DNA of 5,189 nt, taken from Variovorax sp. (GTDB lineage: Bacteria; Pseudomonadota; Gammaproteobacteria; Burkholderiales; Burkholderiaceae_C). Of this stretch, positions 1-5,189 are shown piece after piece (the first letter of the stretch is position 1; each line of letters begins with the position of its first letter). Both the position numbers and the translations under genes were made by a program. The notes under the pieces are model-generated. The model saw only the letters and a program-made list of their open reading frames with translations. It did no database searches and had not been told where the DNA came from. The stretch spans positions 1 to 5,189 of the forward strand of contig JAQGLP010000273.1 of NCBI GenBank assembly GCA_028292835.1. Reading direction: 5' to 3'.

Positions 1-1
1 G

Positions 2-544
2 TCGAGCGAGCAGGACGTGGTCCAGATTGCACTTCTGATGAGTTCGAGCATGTGCAATCTCAGTGACCCCGGGCAGCTGGACTCCAGTGAAGTTGCGTCC
101 GATGGAGACAAGCGTGTAAACCGGCAATTCATTACTCGGGTGCGTGCGGCTGTTGCGGCGCAACGGCCTGAGCTGGCAGGGTATTTCAACGTGGAGGCGA
201 AGCTGCTCACCAAGAAGCGGCCGGTGCGATTCGGATTTCTGTCAGACAAACTCGTGGCGCACTTGGGACTACTCCAACCGACCAGCCTAAATGCGACGGT
301 TCGAAATGCACGTGGACTTATGACAGAGGTTCGAATGGCGCACGTTGCGCGCGAGGCGCAAGGAGTTGCGGGTGTAGTTATCGGACACCCTCCTCTGCAA
401 AGCGCGAACCTCAGCTCAAAGGAGCGGGATGCGTTAGGAGACTCAATCGAAGAACTCCGCGCAGAGGCCACCGAATTGCAGGTCGCGCTTCGCACCGGGG
501 ACACTGACGAGGAGTGTGCAAGCGAGCTTCTTAGTCTTCATTAG
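2..544 (+). CDS. Hypothetical protein, partial (N-terminus beyond left edge)
   Basis: I do not recognise this protein. The frame is open from the first bases of the window to the TAG stop at 542-544, giving 180 visible residues. A GTG at 17-19 and an ATG at 38-40 are in frame, but neither has a convincing ribosome binding site and the frame is open upstream of both, so the true start is probably outside the window. The visible part has a hydrophobic/Ser-rich stretch near residues 6-17, a basic patch KLLTKKRPVRFGF at about 67-79, and a charged, probably helical, tail at about 138-163 (SSKERDALGDSIEELRAE). No transmembrane segment or catalytic motif is apparent. Codon use is mixed, with many A- or T-ending codons, unlike the strongly G/C-ending minus-strand genes to the right, which suggests accessory DNA (inference). 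A candidate terminator follows about 55 nt after the stop. A real gene is likely; its function is unknown. Confidence 0.6.
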   Translation, partial: SSEQDVVQIALLMSSSMCNLSDPGQLDSSEVASDGDKRVNRQFITRVRAAVAAQRPELAGYFNVEAKLLTKKRPVRFGFLSDKLVAHLGLLQPTSLNATVRNARGLMTEVRMAHVAREAQGVAGVVIGHPPLQSANLSSKERDALGDSIEELRAEATELQVALRTGDTDEECASELLSLH

Positions 545-598
545 ACGAGACGTGTACGCTGTGTAAGGTTCGGCCTGCAGAGAGCCTAGTTGATGATT

Positions 599-627
599 GC
601 AGCCCCTTTGGGGGGTGCGGTTTTTTC
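599..627 (+). terminator. Candidate rho-independent terminator after the left-hand gene
   Basis: GCA (599-601) pairs with TGC (616-618), a G/G mismatch follows (602/615), then CCCC (603-606) pairs with GGGG (611-614) around the loop TTTG. Two G's and a run of six T's (621-626) come next. The T-run lies only on the plus-strand 3' side, so this would end transcription of the gene stopping at 544. The reverse strand lacks a T-tract after the hairpin, so it should not serve the minus-strand operon. The stem is short with one mismatch, hence moderate confidence. Confidence 0.55.
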
Positions 628-822
628 TAGGACTTCCGCTTTTTAGCCCCATGCCACCTAGCTTCCGCCGAAAGCATCGTTCACCGCGACGAAGCGCGCC
701 GATGCATCCGCCGATCCCGCTCGACCCACGCCAAATCCCTGCTGGCAACGTGCAGGTCAGCGTGAAACCGCTCTAGGTGTACCCAGACTCTGTTCCAACT
801 GCAGTTTTTCTGGGGGTGCACC

Positions 823-927
823 GCAGGACAGCTCAACGACTTGTTGATCAAGGCGGCGCAGCCGCGCGAATCCGAATATTTCCTTGCGGACGGCGTGCGC
901 TCCCTCATCGGCTCGCATCCCGCATGA
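823..927 (+). pseudogene. Remnant of a P4-type tyrosine integrase N-terminus (arm-DNA-binding domain)
   Basis: In the plus frame ending with TGA at 925-927, the translation contains LNDLLIKAAQPRESEYFLAD followed by G. From memory of the family, this matches the start of the arm-DNA-binding domain (DUF4102 type) of P4-like phage and island integrases, whose pattern is roughly L-T-D-x-x-I-K-A-A-K-P-R-E-K-x-Y-x-L-x-D-G. The L, D, I-K-A-A, P-R-E, Y and L-A-D-G positions agree. Codons in this stretch mostly end in G or C, as expected for coding DNA. No ATG, GTG or TTG with a ribosome binding site precedes it, and after the D-G the similarity is lost and the frame stops within 10 codons. No core or catalytic domain (R..H-x-x-R..Y) follows, so this is a fragment of about 34 codons. 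It ends 15 nt before the SDR stop codon, suggesting that the element boundary lies close by (inference). The assignment rests on a short match and needs a database search. Confidence 0.45.
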
Positions 928-942
928 TCTCTGAGCCTGTAC

Positions 943-1704
943 TTAAAGCTGCACGCCTTTGGTCAGTGCTCCGTCGACGACGAGGTTGGTGCCGGTGATA
1001 AAGCTCGCCGCCGGGCTGGCCAGGAAAACGACCCCGTTCGCGATCTCCTGCGGCGTCGCCATGCGCCCCATCGGGTTCATGCCGAGCGCTTCCTTGAAGA
1101 ACGCGGGATTGCCCTTTTCGATCTGGTTCCAGACGCCCCCGGCGAAGTAGGTATTGCCGGGCGATACGCTGTTGGCCCGGATGCGCTTGCCCGCCAGCTG
1201 GTGCGCCAGGCCCTGCGTGTAGTGGACGATCGCCGCCTTGAAAGCACCGTAGGGCCCGGCGGCGAAGTCGATCTCGCGGCCCGACACGCTGGAGATCGTC
1301 ACGATCGATGCACCCATGCTTTTCTCGAGCAGCGGCATGGCGGCGTTGACCAGCCGTACCGTGCCCATCATGTCGACCTCGAAGCCGCGCAGCCAGGCCG
1401 CGTCGTCGCTGGAGATGGCCAGTGCGCTCACGTTGGCCACCACGATGTCGATACCGCCCAATGCCGCGCCGGTCTCACCTACCCACTTCGCGAGCGCGGC
1501 GCCGTCGCCGACATCGATCGCATGGCCGATTACCCGCGGGCCGGTCTTCGACAGTTCGGCCGCCGTCGAAGCCACTTGGTCGGCGTTGCGTGCGCACAGC
1601 GCCACGTTCGCGCCTTCGGCCACCAGCGTCTCGACGATGGCACGGCCGATGCCCTTGGTGCCACCGGTGACGAGTGCGTTGAGCCCTTTAAGTCCGAGGT
1701 CCAT
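943..1704 (-). CDS. SDR family oxidoreductase (FabG-like short-chain dehydrogenase/reductase)
   Basis: A cytoplasmic NAD(P)H-dependent oxidoreductase of 253 residues, the normal length for a classical SDR. The Rossmann cofactor motif TGGTKGIG is at 13-20. Arg39 after the second strand (CARN) favours NADP(H). Asp64-Val65 is the usual adenine-contact pair. The NNAG-type motif is replaced by VANVS (89-93). The catalytic Ser is probably Ser139 in TISSVSG, and the Y-x3-K pair is Tyr152 and Lys156 (PYGAFK). The C-terminal ITGTNLVVDGA (236-246) is typical. One oddity is Asp111 in EVDMMGT, where classical SDRs usually carry the catalytic-tetrad Asn. The ATG at 1702-1704 is preceded by AGGAA at a sensible distance. 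It starts 22 nt after the amidase stop and is the last gene of the operon. It may oxidise or reduce a product of amide breakdown, but the substrate cannot be read from the sequence. The family call is firm; the specific function is unknown. Confidence 0.93.
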   Translation of the reverse strand: MDLGLKGLNALVTGGTKGIGRAIVETLVAEGANVALCARNADQVASTAAELSKTGPRVIGHAIDVGDGAALAKWVGETGAALGGIDIVVANVSALAISSDDAAWLRGFEVDMMGTVRLVNAAMPLLEKSMGASIVTISSVSGREIDFAAGPYGAFKAAIVHYTQGLAHQLAGKRIRANSVSPGNTYFAGGVWNQIEKGNPAFFKEALGMNPMGRMATPQEIANGVVFLASPAASFITGTNLVVDGALTKGVQL

Positions 1705-1710
1705 GGTGTT

Positions 1711-1716
1711 TTCCTG
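1711..1716 (-). promoter_or_regulatory. Ribosome binding site of the SDR gene
   Basis: On the minus strand the sequence CAGGAA lies six bases before the ATG at 1704, in the 22-nt gap after the amidase stop. It supports this start and independent ribosome loading on the SDR cistron. Confidence 0.6.
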
Positions 1717-1726
1717 TTCGAAGCAT

Positions 1727-2719
1727 TCAGGCCGGGGCGAGATATTGCTTGCTGATGCCGGCGCCCACGGTGTACTTGGGATCGACGAAGTTGCCGAGCC
1801 GCACCTTGCCGCACTGGCTCAACATCATGTAGGCGTCCCAGCGGTCGTAACCGTACTCGGCTTCCATCCACAGGATGAGTTCCTTGTAGGCGATGCGCGT
1901 TGCGTCCTCGAGCGGCCGCGCGCTGCCGATGGCCATGATCATGCTTTCGGTTTCGAGCCGGGGCCAAGAGAGCTGCCAGCCCTTGATGAGGTCGACGCGG
2001 ATCGTCGTCAGGCTCGGGTACTCGACCGCCGTGCCGCAGACTTCGCCATCACCCTGGCAGGCATGGGCGTCGCCAATGAAAAGGCGCGCACCCGGCGTCC
2101 ACACCGGCAGATACGTGATGCTGCCCGGGCCCATGTCGGGAAGGTCCATGTTGCCGCCGTGCTGGTCGGGCGTGAGGCTGTTGACCGAATCAATCTCGGG
2201 CGAGCAGCTGAGGGTGCCAATGTGCGGCTTGTAGGGCAGCGTGACGCGCTTGCTCCAGTACACGCCGTCTTCGTCGACGTCGATCTTGCGCACCCTCTCG
2301 GGCAGCGATTCGTTGAGCAGCGCGGTGAAGGCGGTGCCGCTCAGGGCGCCGAAGTTCGGGATCATGCAGCAGGTGCCGCGCGGGTTGTCTCCGCGAGGCG
2401 CCATCGATTCGATGTGCACCGCCACCGTGTCGCCGGGCTCCGCGCCCTCGATCATGATCGGTCCGTTCTGCGGGTTGACGAAGGGCATCGCCAGCACCTT
2501 GGAGGGCAGGTCCTGCTCATTCCTGATCTTGCCGTTGAAGGCGTCCCGCGTTTCCACCACGACGCGGTCTCCGGGCTTGACCGTCATCACCGGCTGCGAA
2601 TACGGGCCGATGGTGAAGTGGAAGGTGCCCTGCTTCGCCTCGGTGAGTTCGTGCGTCGTGATGCTGTTGCCGCGGCCCACGCCGCGCGTCTGCATGATCG
2701 ATTGCTCAAGCCAGCTCAT
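1727..2719 (-). CDS. Acetamidase/formamidase family protein (FmdA/AmdA type)
   Basis: A predicted cytoplasmic hydrolase of short aliphatic amides, releasing ammonia and the carboxylic acid (formamide to formate, acetamide to acetate in characterised members). The protein is 330 residues, shorter than the roughly 400 of the classical formamidase and acetamidase but like many other members of the family. Diagnostic motifs are present: HGGNMD at 187-192, and GDAHACQGDGEVCGTAVE at 216-233, whose His, Asp and Glu residues presumably belong to the active site (inference). An N-terminal beta-rich segment includes VKPGDRVVVET (47-57) and AEPGDTVAVHI (93-103). There is no signal peptide. The frame stays open upstream to about 2935, but the ATG at 2717-2719 has a strong AAGGAG eight bases before it, while the upstream extension is Arg/His-rich, overlaps the LivF-type gene and looks non-coding. 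It starts 32 nt after that ATPase gene and precedes the SDR by 22 nt. Its place behind an amide/urea-like ABC transporter fits uptake plus hydrolysis of an amide as a nitrogen or carbon source. The exact substrate is uncertain. Confidence 0.93.
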   Translation of the reverse strand: MSWLEQSIMQTRGVGRGNSITTHELTEAKQGTFHFTIGPYSQPVMTVKPGDRVVVETRDAFNGKIRNEQDLPSKVLAMPFVNPQNGPIMIEGAEPGDTVAVHIESMAPRGDNPRGTCCMIPNFGALSGTAFTALLNESLPERVRKIDVDEDGVYWSKRVTLPYKPHIGTLSCSPEIDSVNSLTPDQHGGNMDLPDMGPGSITYLPVWTPGARLFIGDAHACQGDGEVCGTAVEYPSLTTIRVDLIKGWQLSWPRLETESMIMAIGSARPLEDATRIAYKELILWMEAEYGYDRWDAYMMLSQCGKVRLGNFVDPKYTVGAGISKQYLAPA

Positions 2720-2727
2720 CTTTCGTT

Positions 2728-2733
2728 CTCCTT
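2728..2733 (-). promoter_or_regulatory. Strong ribosome binding site of the amidase gene
   Basis: AAGGAG on the minus strand ends eight bases before the ATG at 2719. It lies in the 32-nt gap after the LivF-type ATPase and decides the start against a 72-codon longer open frame. It is the best Shine-Dalgarno sequence I see in the operon, suggesting that the enzyme is translated well. Confidence 0.75.
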
Positions 2734-2751
2734 GGAGTTCTGGTGTTTCGG

Positions 2752-3462
2752 TCAGATCATGAGGTGTCCGCGCACCGTCGCCGCGTCCATGTGGCCCTCG
2801 TCGATGCGTCCCACGATGCGCCCCTTTTCCATCACGTAGGCGCGCTCGCCGACGTCCAGGATGGTGTCGAGGTTCTGCTCGACGAAAAGGATCGTGGTGC
2901 CCAGGTCGCGGCGGATGGCGCGCAGCACGTTGCAAATCAACTGCACGATCGACGGCTGGATGCCTTCCGACGGCTCGTCCAGGAGCATCAGTGCCGGATT
3001 TCCGACCAGCGCGCGGCCGATGGCGAGTTGCTGCTGCTCGCCGCCCGACATCGTTCCCGCCAACTGGTGCCGGCGCTCGGCCAGCCGCGGAAAGTACTGG
3101 TAGACCAGTTCGGGTTGCTTCTTGCTCTCGCGGCCGCCGACCAGTTCGCCGACCATCAGGTTCTCGGCCACCGTCATGCGCGGGAACACCTCGCGGCCCT
3201 GCGGCACGTAGCCGATGCCGCGGCGTGCACGCGCGTCGCTGGAGAGCGGCGTGATGTCGTGGCCGAGCAGGTGGATGCTGCCGCCACGTGCGCGCAGCAA
3301 GCCGATGAGGCAGCGCATCGTGGTCGTCTTGCCGACGCCGTTGCGTCCGATAAGGCTGACGATTTCGCCCTTGCCGACGGCGAGGTCTACGCCCTGCAGG
3401 ATCGGCGTCTCGCCGTATGCGGCCTGCAGGCCCTTTACTTCGAGGACCGGTTCAATGTTCAT
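2752..3462 (-). CDS. ABC transporter ATP-binding protein, LivF/UrtE type
   Basis: The second ATPase subunit of a branched-chain-amino-acid-type (HAAT family) importer, on the cytoplasmic face, driving uptake with the LivG-type partner. It has 236 residues, the usual LivF length. Visible motifs are Walker A GRNGVGKTT (39-47), the Q-loop Gln88 in YVPQGREVFP, the ABC signature MSGGEQQQ (138-145), and Walker B LMLLDEP (158-164) with catalytic Glu163. The switch-loop position carries Gln196 (VEQN) instead of His, which is normal for LivF proteins. SEGIQPSIV (165-173) resembles UrtE, the urea-transporter version, more than classical LivF (from memory of the family). The ATG at 3460-3462 is chosen because it gives the standard family N-terminus; the 25-codon upstream extension is unlike LivF. 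This start overlaps the end of the LivG-type gene by 11 nt and has only a weak ribosome binding site, so translation is probably coupled. The amidase follows after 32 nt. The family is certain; the substrate is inferred from context. Confidence 0.95.
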   Translation of the reverse strand: MNIEPVLEVKGLQAAYGETPILQGVDLAVGKGEIVSLIGRNGVGKTTTMRCLIGLLRARGGSIHLLGHDITPLSSDARARRGIGYVPQGREVFPRMTVAENLMVGELVGGRESKKQPELVYQYFPRLAERRHQLAGTMSGGEQQQLAIGRALVGNPALMLLDEPSEGIQPSIVQLICNVLRAIRRDLGTTILFVEQNLDTILDVGERAYVMEKGRIVGRIDEGHMDAATVRGHLMI

Positions 3463-4180
3463 GGATCTGGGTCTTGCCAAGGTAGATCTCTGCCACGCGC
3501 GGATCCGAAATGATGTCGTTGATGGACCCTTCGGCAAAGACCTTGCCGAAGTGCAGCACCGTGACGCGTTGCGCGATCTGCCGAATGAAGGCCATGTCGT
3601 GCTCGACCACCAGCACCGTCATGCCCTCGGCATTGAGCTTCTGGATCAGCTCGCCGGTCTTGAAGGTTTCTTCAGGCGACAAGCCCGCCGTCGGTTCGTC
3701 CATCAGCAGCAGCACCGGCTTCAGAGCCAGCGCCATGCCGATCTCGAGCCATTGCTGCTGGCCGTGCGCCAGCACACCGGCGAGCTTGGTCGCGTCGCGC
3801 GTGAGGTCGAGCAGTTCCAGAAGCCGGTCTTCTTCGCGCGCCAGGTCGGCGCCGGTGACATGGTGCTGCAGTGCGATGTGGATGTTCTGCCGCACCGGCA
3901 GTTCCTTGAACACGCTGGGCGTTTGCATCTTGATGCTCATGCCCTTCTTCACACGCTCGTAGGGGCGCTTGTGCGTCACATCCTTGCCGAGGAATTCGAT
4001 CCTGCCGGCCGAAGCTTCATGCGTGCCGACCGCCAGCTTGAAGAGCGTGCTCTTGCCGGCGCCGTTGGGTCCGATAAGGCAGTGGATCTCGCCCTTGTTC
4101 ACTTCGAGGTCGACGTCCGACACGGCGGCGTGGCCACCAAAATGCTTGGACACCTTGATCGCCTTCAGGAGTGCGGTCAT
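3452..4180 (-). CDS. ABC transporter ATP-binding protein, LivG/UrtD type
   Basis: The first ATPase subunit of the same importer, 242 residues, cytoplasmic and paired with the LivF-type protein. Visible motifs are Walker A GPNGAGKST (37-45), the Q-loop Gln86 in KMQTPSVFKEL, Walker B LLLMDEP (157-163) with catalytic Glu162, and the switch His194 in VVEHDM. The signature is LAHGQQQWLEIGM (137-149) rather than the canonical LSGGQ. This is close to the LSHGQ-K-Q-W-L-E-I-G-M form I associate with UrtD of urea transporters, which supports an amide or urea substrate over branched-chain amino acids (inference). The ATG at 4178-4180 overlaps the permease stop as ATGA (4 nt), a sign of translational coupling, and GAGGTG lies five bases upstream. 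The open frame continues far upstream, but that part is the out-of-frame shadow of the permease gene. The 3' end overlaps the LivF-type start by 11 nt. Confidence 0.95.
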   Translation of the reverse strand: MTALLKAIKVSKHFGGHAAVSDVDLEVNKGEIHCLIGPNGAGKSTLFKLAVGTHEASAGRIEFLGKDVTHKRPYERVKKGMSIKMQTPSVFKELPVRQNIHIALQHHVTGADLAREEDRLLELLDLTRDATKLAGVLAHGQQQWLEIGMALALKPVLLLMDEPTAGLSPEETFKTGELIQKLNAEGMTVLVVEHDMAFIRQIAQRVTVLHFGKVFAEGSINDIISDPRVAEIYLGKTQIHEH

Positions 4181-5189
4181 GCCTTCACCTCGTCGTCCTT
4201 GGACATGTTGCCCTCTGGCGTCCGGACCTTGCCCCGCCCGGCAAACGCGTGGCGCACGAGCTGCACCACGCCGAGGACAAAGCCTTGCGGCGCGAGCATC
4301 ACGGTGCACAGCAGCATCGCCCCCATCAAGAGCAAGGCTGCCTGCTGGCTGTAGACCGTGATGGTCTGGAAGGCCAGCAGCACCAGGAACGAGCCCACCA
4401 TCGTGGCCGTCAGGTCGCTGCGGCCCGAGAACGCGACCCAGACGATCGGCATCGAAGCGGCCGGTAGACCGATGCTCGCGGGCGTGATGAACTGGCCCCA
4501 CGAGGTGTAGAGCACGCCGCTGAGGCCCGCGAGCATCGAGCCGATGACGAAGGTCGCGAGCTGGTACTTGCGCACGTCGTAGCCGAGCAGCTCGGCGCGC
4601 TGGGGATCCTCGCGGATGGCCACGACCACATTGCCGAAGCGCGAGTTCAAGAGGATGCGAAGACCCAGGTAGACGATCAGCAGCAGCGCGATCACGAGAT
4701 AGTAGAGCGGCATCCCCTCGAAGAACAGCACCTCGTTGCCGAACCACGGAATGTTGAGGGGCGACATGTCCTTCATGCCGTTGAAGCCGTTGAGGCGCGC
4801 ACTGCCGATGTGCCATTCGGGGCCGGCCGTCTGGCCCAGGAAAAAGGCTAGCACCAGCGTCGCCGACAGCGTCACGATGCCGAAGAACACACCGCCGATC
4901 CGGCCCCAGATCATGAAGTAGCCGAGCACGGCCGCCACCAGTCCCGCCGCCCCCAACGCCATGACGAGCGCCAGCAGCGTGGTACCCGACTCGCCACCCA
5001 GGTTGACCGCCAGCACGCCATACCCATAGCCGCCGATGCCGAAGAAGAGCGTCTGCCCGAACGACAGCATGCCACCGTAGCCCCAGATAAAGCACAGCCC
5101 CATGGCCATGAAGACCCAGATGAGCAGGTAGGCCATGTTGCCGACGCTGTAGGCATCGGCAAAGACTGGATAGGCCAGTACGGCGGCGA
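4177..5189 (-). CDS. ABC transporter permease, LivM/UrtC type, partial (N-terminus beyond right edge)
   Basis: An inner-membrane permease subunit of a HAAT-family importer; 336 residues are visible. An ATG at 5134-5136 could be taken as the start, but the frame stays open to the window edge and the codons before it encode a plausible LivM lead-in (AAVLAYPVFADAYSVGN). The ATG falls inside the first conserved membrane region and has no ribosome binding site, so the real start is outside. Counting from the first complete codon (5185-5187), the family motif WGYGGMLSFGQ is at 35-45, several hydrophobic membrane segments follow, and the cytoplasmic coupling-loop region AIREDPQRAELLGYDVRKYQ spans about 190-209 with the typical REDP. 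A charged tail closes the protein (GRGKVRTPEGNMSKDDEVKA). In the late conserved loop, where LivM/UrtC usually have a GGRGTLxGP-like stretch, this protein reads SGRSDLTATMVGS (about 254-266), a divergent version. It overlaps the LivG-type start by 4 nt. LivH/UrtB and binding-protein genes are expected upstream, to the right. Confidence 0.93.
   Translation of the reverse strand, partial: AAVLAYPVFADAYSVGNMAYLLIWVFMAMGLCFIWGYGGMLSFGQTLFFGIGGYGYGVLAVNLGGESGTTLLALVMALGAAGLVAAVLGYFMIWGRIGGVFFGIVTLSATLVLAFFLGQTAGPEWHIGSARLNGFNGMKDMSPLNIPWFGNEVLFFEGMPLYYLVIALLLIVYLGLRILLNSRFGNVVVAIREDPQRAELLGYDVRKYQLATFVIGSMLAGLSGVLYTSWGQFITPASIGLPAASMPIVWVAFSGRSDLTATMVGSFLVLLAFQTITVYSQQAALLLMGAMLLCTVMLAPQGFVLGVVQLVRHAFAGRGKVRTPEGNMSKDDEVKA
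4186..4191 (-). promoter_or_regulatory. Ribosome binding site of the LivG/UrtD-type gene
   Basis: GAGGTG on the minus strand lies five bases before the ATG at 4180, inside the last codons of the permease gene. It supports this start over the much longer open frame reaching upstream through the permease gene. Confidence 0.55.

Larger units (their letters stand above)
545..942. other. Convergent intergenic gap with no intact gene
   Basis: About 400 nt separate the plus-strand stop at 544 from the minus-strand SDR stop at 943. The gap holds the candidate terminator at 599-627 and the integrase-like remnant at about 823-927. It also contains a 41-codon open frame at 651-776 (ATG to TAG, very basic N-terminal half), which has no clear ribosome binding site and no recognisable family, so I do not call it a gene. 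I see no tRNA, no complete insertion sequence and no long inverted repeat. The gap looks like decayed mobile-element DNA next to a conserved metabolic operon (inference). Confidence 0.5.

Noticed and set aside
561..590. Possible tRNA 3' end (GGTTCGGCC resembling a T-loop) as an integrase attachment site
   Set aside because: No matching acceptor stem, no complete TTCGAAT-type loop with pairing arm, and no CCA end can be found around it.
651..776. Small plus-strand ORF of 41 codons with a basic N-terminal half
   Set aside because: No convincing ribosome binding site, no recognisable family, and it lies in decayed intergenic DNA. It could be a fragment, but I cannot support it as a gene.
443..908. 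Minus-strand ORFs overlapping the end of the left gene and the intergenic gap
   Set aside because: They are antisense to the left-hand gene, the terminator and the integrase-like fragment, and have no ribosome binding site or recognisable motif.
1316..2839. Long plus-strand open frame of about 507 codons antisense to the SDR and amidase genes
   Set aside because: It is the mirror of strongly G/C-ending codons on the other strand. The translation is rich in His, Arg, Ala and Asp with no family motif, and both minus-strand genes have diagnostic motifs and ribosome binding sites.
2720..2935. 72-codon N-terminal extension of the amidase
   Set aside because: The extension overlaps the LivF-type coding region, is Arg/His/Pro-rich and has no support, whereas the ATG at 2719 has a strong AAGGAG.
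3215..4354. Plus-strand open frame of 379 codons across the two ATPase genes
   Set aside because: It is antisense to LivG- and LivF-type genes with complete Walker and signature motifs. Its composition is typical of a shadow frame in high-GC DNA.
4181..5095. Upstream extension of the LivG-type frame (to 5095), giving a 547-residue protein
   Set aside because: The extra part is Arg/Gly-rich and out of frame with the permease that occupies the same DNA. The standard LivG start at 4180 has a ribosome binding site and an ATGA overlap.

Overview
The window looks like a high-GC proteobacterial chromosome, most likely a betaproteobacterium of the Burkholderiales/Comamonadaceae type. This is inferred from strongly G/C-ending codons in the right-hand genes and from the gene set; no marker gene is present. 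It has two parts.

Right-hand part, 943-5189: five genes in one compact run, all on the minus strand, read from right to left. In transcription order they are a LivM/UrtC-type permease (its N-terminus lies beyond the right edge), a LivG/UrtD-type ATPase, a LivF/UrtE-type ATPase, an acetamidase/formamidase-family hydrolase, and a short-chain dehydrogenase/reductase (SDR). The permease and first ATPase overlap by 4 nt and the two ATPases by 11 nt. The next two gaps are 32 and 22 nt, and no internal terminator is visible, so this reads as one operon. The gene for the partner permease (LivH/UrtB) and the periplasmic binding protein are expected to the right, outside the window. Several ATPase motifs resemble the urea/amide branch of the branched-chain-amino-acid transporter family more than classical LivG/LivF, and the next gene is an amidase. 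The likely job is therefore uptake of a small amide (or urea-like compound) and its hydrolysis to ammonia plus a carboxylic acid. The role of the SDR is open.

Left-hand part, 1-942: an accessory-looking segment with more mixed codon use. A plus-strand gene of unknown function enters from beyond the left edge and stops at 544. About 55 nt after its stop is a hairpin with a T-run that fits an intrinsic terminator. The rest of the ~400-nt gap before the SDR stop has no intact gene. At about 823-927 it holds a short plus-strand open stretch whose translation closely resembles the N-terminal arm-DNA-binding domain of P4-type tyrosine integrases. I read it as an integrase remnant, suggesting that a mobile-element or island boundary lies next to the amide operon. 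The two halves converge between 544 and 943.

No tRNA, rRNA, CRISPR array, intact insertion sequence or replication origin was recognised. No clearly new system is visible. The most useful leads are the amide-transport/amidase operon and the integrase remnant beside it.
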